Of a stretch of 64,000 bases of DNA, positions 42,515-54,723 are shown piece after piece. Below the pieces are notes generated by a model. That model searched no databases, was not told where the DNA came from, and saw only the letters and a program-made list of their open reading frames with translations. The position numbers were made by a program, and so were the translations under genes. The stretch comes from Papiliotrema nemorosa (Eukaryota > Basidiomycota > Tremellomycetes > Tremellales > Rhynchogastremaceae), in NCBI GenBank assembly GCA_032158125.1, contig JASKOT010000039.1, positions 1-64,000 of the forward strand. Direction: 5' to 3'. How positions within the stretch are numbered: the first letter of the stretch is position 1; every line of letters begins with the position of its first letter.

Positions 42515-45500
42515 ATGTCGTCCTTCCAACCTTCAACCTCTGCCGCTTCCCTCCCTTCCCCCTCTTCCTCCTCCCATCGCCTCACACAACGAATGACCAA
42601 CCGATATTCCGTCAATGCCATGTACTCTCTCGCCGCTGAACAAGACGTCGAAGTGGAAGACGACCTCTCCCGCGCTCAACGCAGATTACGCGATTTGAAG
42701 GCTCGAATCTCGACACAATCCAAACGAAACTTTGTGCTAGAGAGGGATGTCCGATACCTCGATTCAAGGATCGCCCTGCTTATTCAGAACCGGATGGCTG
42801 CAGAGGAAAGGAGAGAAGTTGCAGAGACGTTGGAAGATGTAGATGAAGAAGCGGGATTATGGCCCGATGAGAGGAAAATGGGACAATACGCCAATTTGTT
42901 CTTCCTCCTGCAAAGTGAACCGAGGCATGTGGCGAGTCTGTGTAGGCTGGTGAGCCTGAGTGAGATCGATACGTTGTTGCAGACGGTCATGTTTACGCTG
43001 TATGGGAATCAGTATGAACAGAGGGAAGAGCATCTCTTGTTGACCATGTTCCAGGTGAGTCACCCTTTCCAACGCAGACAAAGGCAGAAGGCAGTGGAAA
43101 AGGCGGAAGAGTCTGGCTGAGGCGCAAAGCCGGATTTTTCAATAGCGATGGGCCACTTAAGAAAGCCAGCGGACTAGGGAGATCAGAGGAGTCTGGTGTC
43201 GAGGAGTTGACACTGACCCCCAGAGCGTTTTGGCTGCTCAATTCGAAACGACCACGGAATTCGGATCACTCTTACGCGCCAACACCCCCGTATCGAGAAT
43301 GATGACCACCTACACCCGCCGTGGGCCGGGACAGAGTTACCTGAAAAGCGTATTGGCCGAGAGGATAAACAGTCTTATAGAGCATAAAGACCTGAACCTG
43401 GAGATCAACCCGCTAAAGGTGAGTCTGCCCAACTCTCTTCCGAGGATAGTCCTGATGTACAGGTATACGAACAAATGATTCAACAGATCGAAGAGGATAC
43501 AGGCACCTTGCCCGCCTCTCTACCTCGAGGAGTCGCACCTGAAGTCGCCGCTGCCAATCTCGACGTCCAAGCCATCATCCAACCGAGATTGACCATGTTG
43601 ATGGAGATTGCAAATTCATTCTTGACGACGATCATAGAGAGTATGGAGAGCGTACCGTATGGAATCAGGTGGATCTGTAAGCAAATCAAGAGTTTAACCA
43701 GGGTACGTGGATCTAGTCTCAGTCGAGGTTGGAAGGATGACTGATGTGTAGCGGAAATACCCCGAAGCTTCCGATGCGAGTATATCGTCTTTGATCGGGG
43801 GTTTCTTCTTTTTGAGGTTTATCAATCCCGCCATTGTCACTCCGCAGGCGTACATGCTGGTTGATGGAGTACCGGCCAAACACCCTCGACGGACCCTCAC
43901 CTTGGTAAGAGGGGTTGTCATGGCAAGGGGTGAGCTGATGGTAGATTGCGAAAATGTTGCAAAATCTCGCCAACAAGCCGTCTTATGCCAAAGAGCAATA
44001 TATGATGTCCCTTAATCCGTTTGTGGAGAACAACAAGGCGAGGATGAACCAGTTTCACAATACGTTGTGTGAAGTCGGCGACTTTTACGACTCTCTCGAG
44101 GTGGGTAAACGTTCGGCTGGTCATCGAGGCGATAAATGTTCGAGTTTTTCGCTAAATTACAGCTGGACCAGTACATGGCCTTGACCAAGAAGGACCTGCA
44201 GATCCACATCACGCTCAACGAGCTATACAACACTCACTCGCTCCTTGTGCAGCATGTCGATATCTTGGTCAGTTATAGATCCCGCTCCGTACCGACTGAC
44301 AAGCAGGCGCCAAACGAGATGCAACATTTACGTATACTTTTAGACGAACTAGGACCCGCTCCCGGTCAAGTGTTGCGAAAAGAAAACCGAACCATCGAGC
44401 TTCCACTCTACTCTCGATGGGAGACGCCGGTACAGGAACTAGGCGGGGCACTCATGTCTGACAGTGTGACGCAAAATGACATCAACTACATGGAAGCCAA
44501 ATCCATTTTCATCTCCCTCCTTCGTTCGATGCCCGCCATCGCCGATCAACGACCCATCAACCTCCCCGGACTCGCCGAGCGGGCGGCTACTTCCAAAGAC
44601 CCAGTGCTCGTCAGAAAGGGGATCAAGGTACAAGCTCTCTTGGTTGAGCTCGACGGGGAAGGCGTAGTCGATTCACACGACTCTTTCAAGATTATGCGAG
44701 ATGAAGTGGCGGAGGAAATGGTCCATCTGGGGAATACGAAAGAAAAAGTTGTCCTCGAGACGAGGAGTCTGGAAGCGGTATACAAGACGATTTGCGATCA
44801 TAACACCTACCTCCGTGCTCAACTGGATCAGTACAAGGCGTACCTTGCCAATGTGCGATTGACGACGGGTAAAGAGAAAGGTGCGACAGGGGGTGGGGTG
44901 GGTGTGGTCAGTGTCAACGGCAAGGAGAAGAAGGAGAAGAAGGTTCAGATTCTGGGACCGTATAGGTTTACCCATATGCAGTTTGAAAAGGAGGGAATCA
45001 TCATGGAGAGTAACGTTCCGGACAACAGGTGAGCTCTAGTCACAGCACTCCCGTCATCCTTACCTCCGCATTGCTTCGCATACACACTATCTCCTGAGCA
45101 TGTGGAGGAAGGACTCGAGGGGTCACAAACGACAGAGGGGACATGTTACGGTGCCGAAAGTGCAACATGAGCTGACTTTAGACGCCTAAACATCTACTTC
45201 AACATCACCTCGCCAGCCCCGGGAACTTTCATCATTGCCCTGCACTTCAAAGGGAGGGACAAGCCGATCCTCGAGATGGATTTGAAGATTGACGATCTCC
45301 TCGAAAAGGTGAGTCGAGCATTGGGCGCCGACTTGTCCTCCACTGACGTACAAGCAAAAAGAGAATAACGCAATCCTGGATCTGGAATATGTTCAGTTGA
45401 ACGTACCGAAGGTGTTGGCCCTCTTCAACAAGGTGAGTTGGCTGTCACATTGTCACGTCTATGCATCTCGATGGATGATCCGACTTATGATACCTGAATA

Positions 45501-45539
45501 CCTAAAGCTGACGAGTAGCTCTTCGCCAAACGCAGGTGA
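42515..45539 (+). CDS. gap1: Ras GTPase-activating protein, IQGAP-related (S. pombe Gap1/Sar1 type)
   Basis: Ten exons, all junctions in phase: 42515-43054, 43224-43418, 43463-43702, 43752-43904, 43945-44100, 44163-44267, 44307-45028, 45182-45308, 45355-45432 and 45519-45539. It stimulates GTP hydrolysis by Ras at the plasma membrane. After a helical N-terminus ([16 protein letters not shown]) comes the GAP domain: [15 protein letters not shown] supplies the arginine-finger region, [14 protein letters not shown] acids follow, and [17 protein letters not shown] is the canonical FLR..NPA block. The C-terminus is the RasGAP_C domain ([20 protein letters not shown]...[19 protein letters not shown]) ending LFAKRR. 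No IQ or CH domains, which separates it from true IQGAPs. The 44268-44306 intron is in frame and lacks a stop. Confidence 0.9.
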
Positions 45540-46064
45540 TTCTTCCACCTCGCCATTCCAGATCAAGAATCAGGGCTGCGCGCCTGATGAACTTGCTACC
45601 GACCACGGACATGATATTCAATTCAATATACCTCACTCTGCTCGATACCCCTGCGACTGTCCCCTGCTGCCAGTCTATGGACGATATAGATATATATATA
45701 CCTTTGTCTTGTTTATACCTCGAGGATATCTGTCATTTTTGTCGTGCATATACCCTTTGTTTCTTGCTTCTCCCCTTCGTTTACACTCCTTTGTGGGTAT
45801 TATAATCGCATGCAGCGCTGTTCTGTACAAGCACGGACTTTGACTGCAATCTCGTACGTCCCGAGCAACTCGAGCCGGGTATCTCGCTTTCTACATTCCG
45901 TGCATCGTCATATTATATTACACACCCAGCCCCCATGCGGACTCTGGTCAATCTCGACTTGCGGAAATGTTTCTCGATCGTACAGCATCATATTTCACTC
46001 CTACCACTCCATCAACCTTACCAGTCTAAAGTGCATTCCGATGAGCCAGATGACTCATTCGACC
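45540..46064. other. Convergent intergenic region
   Basis: 525 bp between the 3' ends of the RasGAP and gamma-tubulin genes. T-rich stretches and a TATATATATACC run near 45690 may serve in 3'-end formation. No gene recognised. Confidence 0.4.
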
Positions 46065-47969
46065 CTACGATCCGTAATCCACATATTCTGGTCTCTCCAT
46101 GGCGACATACTCTTCCGTCATCTCAGCCACCACGCGCCTAAAGTCAGCATCCAGCACAACCATAGACGATCAAGTGATCAAGCGCAACGAATGGGTTGGA
46201 GACCAGATTGGATTATGGATCGGGTGACTGGTTGTCGCACGGTAACTCACCTCGCATCGTCAAACTCTTCAATTTCAAAGTTGTCCTCCCGTTTATACGC
46301 GTCCAAAAAGGCATTACGCTTTCGTAGTCTATCATACTGATCCAATGTCCTCTTGAACAACTACCCGTCAATTTCCTGTCACATCCACCTGGCTAGGCTT
46401 GTGTGGATGGAATCAGACTTACCGAAGACATGCTCGTATGATTCGCCATCATCACCCCACTGACCCTGTTCCCTGTCGTGCGCCTCTTTGTCAAAGCCAC
46501 CTGTATACTTGCCGGACCCCACGGAATGAAATTTGCCAATTGTCTCTCGCGTATTCGGAGCAACGACTTGTGTACGTCGGTAGGGTCCACGTCGCCTTGA
46601 ATAATGTTCAGACACGAGATGTAACAGGAGGATTTGGTAGATGTCGTAGTGACAAGACGGTTTTTAGGTTGAAGTAGACGTCGCATCACATCCAATGTCG
46701 TGGTCTTCCTAATCGATTTGGCCTGACATAAGCTCACGACTGCACCCGGGTGTATAGAGCTCACATTGTCAATCTCATCAGAGGTAAAGGGGGTATAACT
46801 CGTCATGAGGAAATGACATCGAGGGGTGGGGATGAGACTGGCGATGATTCCGACTAGATCATTGTTCATGTAACTCGGATAACGCAGCGTCGTCGTGCTG
46901 GCAGCCATGACAGTCGAGGCCTGATGTCAACGTTCCATAAATCTCACAAAGGGTGGAGTAAGGGAGAGATGGTGTGTGACTTACCAGCTGGTTGGTCTGC
47001 ATAAAACTCGGGTCTTGCACGTGTAACCTGTCCGCCGCTATCCTCGTCAACGCCGCATTGTCGAGCACCACCACGCTATCGGCGTTGTTGACCAATCGCT
47101 TTTGAGCCAATAACGAGTTGTAAGGTTGGACCACCACATCGCTCGATTCGGGAAAGACGGAATACGTTTGGATGAGTTTTTTGGGGAATCGGTCGTTGAG
47201 CCTTTCGAGGAGGAATGAACCTAGTCCAGAACCTGTTCCACCCGCTATAGAGTGGAGCAACATGAACCCCTGCCCCGTTAGTTCTTTCTCTCAACAGGTG
47301 GCGATCTGGAGAAGGCGGATAGTCGAAGCATATGACGTGATAGCATCACTTACCTCGAGAGAATCCGATCCGTCGGCTTCTCGATCTATCATCTCCATCA
47401 GATCCTCGTACACCTTTTCTCCCGCAGAGTACCCCTGCGCCCAGTTGTTCCCGGCTCCTCCGCCGTCTTTGGACAAGTAGATGTTTTCAGGATTGTATAG
47501 GCTTTTGAAAGGTGATGAGAGGATGGAATTGATCACCTGAAAGTCAGTCAAATCACCATCCCAGACGATACGTCGTAAAACGAAATCGGTACGGTCGGCG
47601 GGTACTCACTCTCGGCTCGAGATCTATCAATATCGCCCTGGGGATGTAATGCTCGTCGTCCGCCTGATAAAAGAATACATCCTTTCGATCTCCTTGTCCA
47701 CCACCCTCTTGAGCCCATTCTTCCAGATCACCAGAAGGTGAAATTCCATGTTCCGCACAGAGTTTCTGCCAAAACTGCTTTATCAGCGGAAGTCTGATAC
47801 CATGCAACCGGACTGACCTGTGCGCCGACTGAGAAGGGCAGCGTCAGAAGATCGTCAGCCTGGAGATGTTTTACACACTTTGATTTCCTGCTTGACCGGC
47901 CTGAATGTCAGCGTCGTCATGATCAGAAGGCTGGAGTCTTACCTGGATGGAAATGATTTCTCGGCCCAT
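46065..47969 (-). CDS. TUBG: Gamma-tubulin
   Basis: Start ATG 47969 (MGREIISIQ), then introns before AGQAGNQ, IGAQ and [15 protein letters not shown]. Other blocks: [60 protein letters not shown], the nucleotide signature [79 protein letters not shown] and a C-terminus reading [20 protein letters not shown]...YVDYGS with TAG at 46065. [12 protein letters not shown] and the Ala in AGGTGSG are marks of gamma rather than alpha or beta tubulin. The protein nucleates microtubules at spindle pole bodies in the gamma-tubulin complex. At least eight introns. Confidence 0.95.
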
Positions 47970-48576
47970 GATTGATGTGACGAATTCTTAATGTCCGTCA
48001 GACAGCTGGAGAGGTCCTCCAGATCCCACTGTGGTAAACGAGTCGATGCGTTTCAGCAGCTAGACCGGGCTCGATGAAGGCTTGTGTTCAGTCGGATGTA
48101 TCTGATATTGATGCTTTGGACTATATGTTGAAACATTGTTGACAAGTCGCGTAGACGCGTGATTTGTAATAGGCGCACGTGAGATATGGGTTATGCATGC
48201 CTATTTCTCTTTCCAAATCTGAAACACGCCTCGAAACACCATTGGAGCGGTGCAGACTTCTCGGCAATGTGGCTCAATTCATCCTTGAGTATATGCTCAT
48301 GGTCATGTACATGATAAATTCTATCCATGAACACTCATAGCCGTTGGAGCTCTATGACAGACTCGACTAAAGTCATCGACAAGGGATACCGCGCGGCCAA
48401 GTGATGTAAAAAGGGATGAGAAGTAGACTCATCGCAGAATCCATGCGGCCCGCCACTTAGACTGATATCCAAGGATGCGTTCTGCTCATGGTCAACAATC
48501 ACTTTTCTAGATCCTGACCCAGGTAAACAGAGGTGTCGACACTGCCGCGCAGTACAGAGCGACGCAACCACTGTGA
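47970..48576. other. Divergent promoter region, gamma-tubulin and glycosyltransferase genes
   Basis: 607 bp. No open frame with family resemblance; the 48335-48688 minus-strand frame looks like a shadow of the next gene's first exon and leader. No repeat or RNA gene found. Confidence 0.4.
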
Positions 48577-49957
48577 ATGATCCCCCGGCTTGCTCACCAT
48601 CGACTTTTGGTGGTGCTCGTGACGGGACTCTTGATACTGTCCACCTTGTCTCTGCTCCATCTATATCCACCACCAGCGTCCCATACAATCAAGCACGGAG
48701 CTTACAAGTATGCGCCGACATGGTCACACTCTTTCATGGAGGATATACTAGGTCATCCCCCGCCCGACTTTCCCCTCCCACCCTCTTGGACGAGCTGCTC
48801 CTTGCTCCGCCTCTGGACTCGTCGACCGTTCCAAGCCTCTCAAATGACTCGGCCAAGCTGCTGTCCTGCATGTCTTCTCTACATCTTCGGAATATAGTCG
48901 GAAGAGGAGAGAGTTGATCAGATCCCATTCGCCTCTTCATGTTTTACCCCCGGAATATCGAAGCTTGGTCAGCATGAAGTTCATCCTTGGTCGACCGTAT
49001 CCCAAGCAGATAAATGAGGCAGAGGTACTAGCAGAGGAGACGGAGATAGAGGAGGAAATGAGGAAGTATGGGGATATCGTCAGGCTGGATGGACACATTG
49101 GTGGGGATAACATGAACGATGGGAAATCTCGGGAATGGGCAAAATGGGTCGGTCGACAGGAAGAAGAAGCTCAATGGGTGATGAAGTGTGACGATGATGT
49201 GAGTACTGCCTCAAATTCCAAGATGACCTATTCACCGACGTGGCTGCAGAAGACGGGCTGACAGCGTAGACCTTCCCTATACTTCCCAATCTGATCAACC
49301 TCCTCGTCTCCCTTGATCTGTCTACGCCAACGTATATCGGAACTGCTCTGGGACACTGGATAGGGTATCACTACTATTTCGAAGGGATGATGTATGGGTA
49401 TACATGGAGTGTCGTCAAGACTCTGGCGGCGGCTGAAGTACCGGATAAAGATGTACAGTGGCAGATGGACGAGGATGCAAGGATGGGTGAAGTCATGGTG
49501 AGTACATAACACGTGTGGAAGGCGATGATTGATGGCAGTACTCTCTTCCTAGTAGGTCCAATTGCGACCAGCTACACTCTCGAAAATCTGCGATCCAAGG
49601 ACACTTCCCCCCGCCGGGTGGGCGGTAGTTCCACCTAATCCAGATCTTCGAACAGGCCTGTTGAGATATGATGTGGGACATCGATTAGGATATGAACACC
49701 ATTGTTGGATTGCCAATACGGGCAGCGCGATAGGATGGCACGGGCTCAAAGATAAAAGTGTGAGTTTGGGCATTGTCCAGAGAGCCACGACCTTTGACGG
49801 GGTCGTCAGGAAAGCTAACGTTGAGGACTATCTGTGGGCTTATAACCGAGCTATGAAGTACTTCCTTTGGAAGGGAAAATCATTATGGTTTCCTCCGGCC
49901 CAGTTACGGTCCGCATTCCTCTCGCACGAAGGCGCCGAGACAGAAGCAAAGTCATGA
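48577..49957 (+). CDS. Type II membrane glycosyltransferase, GT31 galactosyltransferase-like
   Basis: ATG 48577 gives a signal-anchor N-terminus (MIPRLAHHRLLVVLVTGLLI...) as in Golgi enzymes. A 37-bp intron (GTCGACC...CCAAG, ending at about 48856) restores the frame to AVLHVFSTSSEYSRKRRELI, the VFST....RR..IR motif of family 31. Then MKFILGRPYPKQ, YGDIVRLDGHIGGDNMNDGK, WVMKCDDD joined by splicing to TFPILPNL (the DDD metal motif), YIGTALGHWIGYHYYFEGMM, YGYTWSVV and DEDARMGEVM, which holds the usual E/DDV-like acidic loop. The last exon from about 49558 carries HHCWIANTGSAIGWHGLK and ends at TGA 49955-49957. Probable role: adding a galactose or related sugar to glycoproteins or glycolipids. 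Acceptor unknown. Confidence 0.8.
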
Positions 49958-50180
49958 GTCATGAGACTGTCCCGACAGCGAGTAGGACGTTTTTGTATAG
50001 AATAATCATGTCACCTCTCGACACTCTCCAATGAGCAAGGATCGGCAAGGTATCTAATGGGATATGATCAATGCATCAACGTATGTCAAGGCTATGCCGA
50101 TACCTCTTTCGACTACTTTTCTGCTTAAATGCTGATCAATACTCTTTACGCAGTGGACAAATGAGGCTGACGGGACTGGT

Positions 50181-51588
50181 CTACTTTTTCGACTCCTTCG
50201 CTTTGATTTCGGACATGTACTCATCCTTCTTGTTGTGCTGAATGATAAACTGCTCGTCAGTGCTGACAATTTATAGTGATGTCATGCTATACCATGCTAG
50301 CGATCACCCTGCCGTTAGCGCTAATCATCGTCAAGGTAAGATGGCTCACGTTAACGGTATACTCCCGAGTAGGATGAATACCGAGTACAAGCAGAAGAGG
50401 GGCGTGTCGACATCGTCGTTGTCGGGTCTGACCCCAACGTACGTTTCCGCCCCGACAGCCTGAGAGTGAGCACCACTTTAATCTCTAGCGTGTTGATGGG
50501 AGATTGTTGATCTCGGGAACATGTCAAGGAGGCAGCGTTGAACTTGGCGGGAGACTCTGGGACTTACAGCGCAGATGCAGAGCTTGAGAAAAGCATTTGC
50601 CTAAATAACGTGAGTATTGCGTGGAATTTGGGGGATATTCTACAGGATGGTAGACCTCACGATCAAGACTGATCGTCAGCGTGGTTCTTGCACATTTGAC
50701 AGACGTCGCAACGGCGCAAGGAGGAACTCACAAAAGTATTCGATATCCGTCATTTTCGCCTCTGTCCACAGTCCGATAGCGAACACCATTTCTACCATCA
50801 GCATTCTGCCGAACCCGATCGCCTCTAAAAGAAAAGAGTAATTTTAAGAGAGGATGCTGACCCAAGATTGACTTGGCGATGGGGAATTTCCAGCTGCCAT
50901 TAACGGTGGCACAGTATGTGCGAGGTTGTGGTCAACTCACAAGAGATCGGCACAGATGGAAATAATGACGAAGACCATCATCGAGACGTAGAACACCGAT
51001 GCGAATCTGCCATAAGTGTCAAATGTCCTCAACTTGTTTGTGGTTTCTGGTCTCGTAGATCTAGAAGGGATGTACATCGATGAAGGATTCTCTGGCTGGA
51101 TTCGATGGGGCGAGTGGCGAAATGGAAAACTCACATTGCTCCGCCTAGATGTTTAGGTATGTTGGTCTCGTCTGATACATGTCAGCTCTGCAGCTTCTAG
51201 CAATACAGTGAATTCAAATCCCCCATGAGGTACTCACTGACGTAACCATTGTTCGGATCTCCCGGAGGGTATCGCAAAACATCGTTGCCGAGATAAGTAC
51301 CTTTTTGTAAGCCCGTATCTCGACACTCATTGAAATGGCATTGTCCGATATTCTGACTCTGTAGCACACCTCGAGTCGAATGTATCGAGATCTCCATGTA
51401 GAGCGCATGAGCAGTGCAGAACGCTACTAACCTATATCTCGCCGGAAATGACGCAAATCATTAGCCATAAGCATGACCAAAGTGGTAAAGACCATGATCA
51501 GCGCTCCGATGGCAATGACGATCCAAATTCGACAGATCAAGATCCAGAGTCTTGGCAGGGTGTTTTTGCCGATCATTGGTTCTCCCAT
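50181..51588 (-). CDS. Unrecognised polytopic membrane protein (about four TM)
   Basis: ATG 51588 (MGEPMIGKNTLPRLW) opens a strong first helix (LICRIWIVIAIGALIMVFTT). After one intron an exposed loop with paired cysteines follows (STRGVLQSQNIGQC-HFNEC) and LGNDVLRYPPGDPNNGYV. Later exons supply SVFYVSMMVFVIISICADLL and FGRMLMVEMVFAIGLW as further helices. The tail is basic and lysine-rich (HNKKDEYMSEIKAKESKK), TAG at 50181. The arrangement of a Cys-containing first loop and four helices recalls claudin-like/SUR7 or PalI proteins, but no family motif is clear. At least five introns; not every junction is fixed. Confidence 0.55.
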
Positions 51589-52144
51589 GTTATGTTGTGG
51601 TGAAGAGATGAGGTCTAGGCGAAATGTGGCGTTTCTGGCGTGGCGTTATAGGTAGGGTGGTATGTAATGGTGATGGTGGTGTGGGCGTGTCGGATGTGCG
51701 AGTGAGATGGACTTTGTGAGTGAAGGAGCAATGGTGAGATTGACGGTGGAGTGAATAGGATGAGTAGGGAGGTGAAGATGAAGGATGAAGGTAGCCGGCT
51801 GATTGACGATCTACTGTATGAGGGCCTTGCGGGTTCACTGAGTGGTAGTCCTCCCCCTGTTGATATCTCGTTACACTGAACACGTCCTTTCGATCCAAAG
51901 GGTGACGAAACGAGCAGAGGGTAATCTAGAGGGTCACTGATATGAAAGGACGTGATCCATGGTCCTTGACAATTGGCCATTTCGAGTGTTGTCACTCCCT
52001 CCTCAGCATGCATTCGTCCTCGCCGACTAAGCGCGAGTGTCAGAAAGCCAATGTCCCGTTTTTCATACAGACTACTCGCTACAAAGCATGTATCTCTATC
52101 GTTCTATAATGACCATTCACCCCGATTATGGTTGACGTCTTCGT
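51589..52144. other. Intergenic, promoter of the four-TM gene
   Basis: 556 bp. On the minus strand the 130 bp before ATG 51588 are pyrimidine-rich with CACTCAC and CCATCACC runs, a typical leader. No coding signal recognised. Confidence 0.4.
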
Positions 52145-53344
52145 TCACCGGACAACTCGGATACAATGCCCGTCGATGAGTTGCCACCCCTCTCGACAAA
52201 AGTGGACGATGCATATTCCAGATTGACACGTCACACCTCGCGGATTGACGCCTTGCAGGTTCAGACAGCTAAGGCTCAGCGTCCTACAGCTTGGATCTTT
52301 CAAGCATTGGCCGAAACTCACTTGAGACCAGATGAACCTCCCTCGGAATGGGTGTCTGTGCAGCCTCCGCAGCTCTCTAGATCGTTCTGCGCATCTACAC
52401 ACTGTATTATTAGCTATTAATCCACATGATCTCGCCACGGGATCACACCCACCTCGTATGCCCCAGGATGACCGCTCACAGGACACTCCACAAGCCTACC
52501 AGGACAAGGATTCGTCCGCTCCAACCTCAACCTCTCCCTTTCAGCCCTCCTTCTCCGCCTTGCGGCCCCACTAGCCCGCGCATCGGAACTATGGCTATAA
52601 GTGAACCATGTCGAATCTGTCTTTCCGCAAACTCCGCGTGTAAATACCCCTAGACCGTCGAAACATTTACATCCGTATCCCGTATCGGATCTCGTGAATG
52701 CAGCGTAAGTATATGTCGAGCAGGCTGAGAAGCATGTATCGGGGGAAGAGGCGGACGGAGAGCTGTTTCGAACAAAAAGGCCGAGCACGATAGATGTGTA
52801 GCAGGCTAGATTGCCGAATGTAGTCCCGAGCTTGAAGCCCTGATCATCAGTTCACAGGTACCGTCATCATTTTTGCGATGGGTGAAGGAAGCAAGGAGGG
52901 AAAGATCCATGGGGCGTAAAAATGCGCAGAACTGTACTGCGAATGCCGCTCGGGATCAAGGGAAACGAGAGAGCAAGGACGTACCACGGCGTAATTAGGA
53001 TCGCAGCTTCCCGAAGAATCCGTCCCAGCAGAACCGGCGTACATCCCGGTCGTTCCGGCATCGCCCAAGCAATAACACTCATCGCCATTGTCTTGCCAAA
53101 AAGCATACCTGTATCCTGCACATCCGGCCTATGAGCGCCGTATCAGCTTCCATGTCTTTTGGTATCGTTTCGAGCTAAGCCTTTCGCAACTCACCTGACA
53201 GTTGCTGGATCCGCCTGGGTTTGCAATGGTGAGTCCACCCAAGGGCGCCAAGCTGAGATCTACACATCCTATTGGTGTTCCAGCCATCGCAAAGGTGAGC
53301 ATCAACCCCACTACCAGCAACCGTCGAAGATGATGGAAGCGCAT
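52145..53344 (-). CDS. Secreted WSC-like / CPL1-domain cysteine-rich protein
   Basis: ATG 53344 opens a signal peptide (MRFHHLRRLLVVGLMLTFAMA). The first domain is WSC-like: IGCVDLSLAPLGGLTIANPG, then YAFWQDNGDECYCLGDAGTT. A second cysteine block reads CFSACSTYTYAAFTRSDTGY and GCKCFDGLGVF. After a basic linker (ARRRRRAERERLRLE) comes a CPL1-like domain: NPCPGRLVECPVSGHPGAYE, then CVDAQNDLESCGGC, GVTCQSGICIVHFCREGWQL and IDGHCIRVVR, ending at TGA 52145. In Cryptococcus, CPL1-type proteins are secreted and linked to capsule and wall traits; the role here is inferred from the domain only. Several introns; the one inside the CPL1 domain (GTGAGTTT...TGTAG) is secure. No GPI site, so probably released. 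Confidence 0.8.
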
Positions 53345-54723
53345 TGCACTTGATTTCAAGCGCAGAGCTCTCCAGTTCTCCTAGCTTCTCTGGTCATATC
53401 AAGAAGGGTCGCGCAATGCCTTGATATACGTCCAGTCGAGGAGGACGCGGGAGAAATTCATCCAGGGGTATGGTTGCAGCGTCATACATGCTGACCCGAG
53501 TAAAGGCCAGGTGAGTGGAACACCCACATATGCTATGCATGTGAAGAAATAGGGACAGGCCTGGTCGTCGTGAGTACTGCATAGTAGATCTACCGAGTTG
53601 GGCTGATAACGTGGCTGTTGAGGTAAGAGGCGCACGAAAAACGTGTCGCAAGACGGTGATTCCCCTCTTGGCGGTGGACAAAAAGGGCACAACCAGCCAC
53701 CATCTTTGAGTCTTTAAGTCTCGGAGAAACGGCCGTTATGGGTTTCCGGTGGAATGGATCACAACGCATTGCATGTGAGACGTGGTGCGCCGTTTCTGGG
53801 AATCTGAGGATGGATGACCTACACGTGTTGACCCTTGACGGACTCGCGTGCGTTTCCTCGGATCAGGCAAGGCGTTTAGCACGCGGTAAGGGCTGAGACG
53901 AGGCTGAGCAGGGTCAGTCATGACACATGGAATTTAAGACTCTATACCCTGGGAACTTTGAGCGGTCCGGCTTGGACTGCCGAGAGAGAGAGAGAGGATT
54001 CATCCACATGTCAAGTAGTGTCCGCTCACTGTACCCGAAGTTGGCGCACACATGTCAAGATGTCTTAGCTGGACATGGCACCGTCTATGATGTGGTCGTC
54101 TCATGCAAACGTCTATGCTCTCTAGATGCTGTCAAATCGCAACCGCCAAGGCTTGATAGGGATCAACACGGCGAAACCGGCGTATGAAATCAGCCCACGG
54201 CGTGCACCGCGACAAGATCTGCTCGACCAGGCCTCGAGTCAAGTTGAACTCTGCTCACGTTGTCAGGATGATATGATGAGACTGTCGATGCGCTCTTTGG
54301 ATTGAATGAGAGTCAGATTTGCGTGATCCTCAGTAGAATGAGGTCCATCATCCCGCGGGCGGCCAATACTGTATGTTCGCATATGATGCAAATCATGTCG
54401 CTCTGCGTCTGGAGCCTCGCCTGTATGAGTGTATCTGATTGTACATGCTTCACCCGAGGCTCTGCCTGCTTTCGCTGCTCTTGAAAGCGGGCACCTCTGT
54501 GGTGATGGGTGATGCAGTACCAGTGGATAGAATGATACTGACGTGGCAATTTTTGGGGGTTGTGAAGTGATTGGTGTTTTGGATTTTGAATGGCCGCTTT
54601 TACAAAACGCTCATATATCATCAGTTGCACTCTGATCGTACACTCGGGTGCACACATCGTACTCGACCACAAGGACCACTAGCACAGACACAGAGTAGGC
54701 AATCACAGGAAGCTCTATTCAAG
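53345..54723. other. Large divergent intergenic region, nothing recognised
   Basis: 1.38 kb between the CPL1-type gene and eIF4B. Several frames of 60-120 codons are open on the minus strand (for example 53394-53690 and 54313-54672) but show no domain, no codon pattern like the neighbours and no plausible splicing. A short (GA)n tract lies at about 53981-53996. A non-coding RNA or an unrecognised small gene cannot be excluded. Confidence 0.35.

Noticed and set aside
53394..54672. Several 60-120-codon minus-strand frames in the gap before eIF4B
   Set aside because: They overlap one another in different frames, lack domains and have no splice sites linking them.
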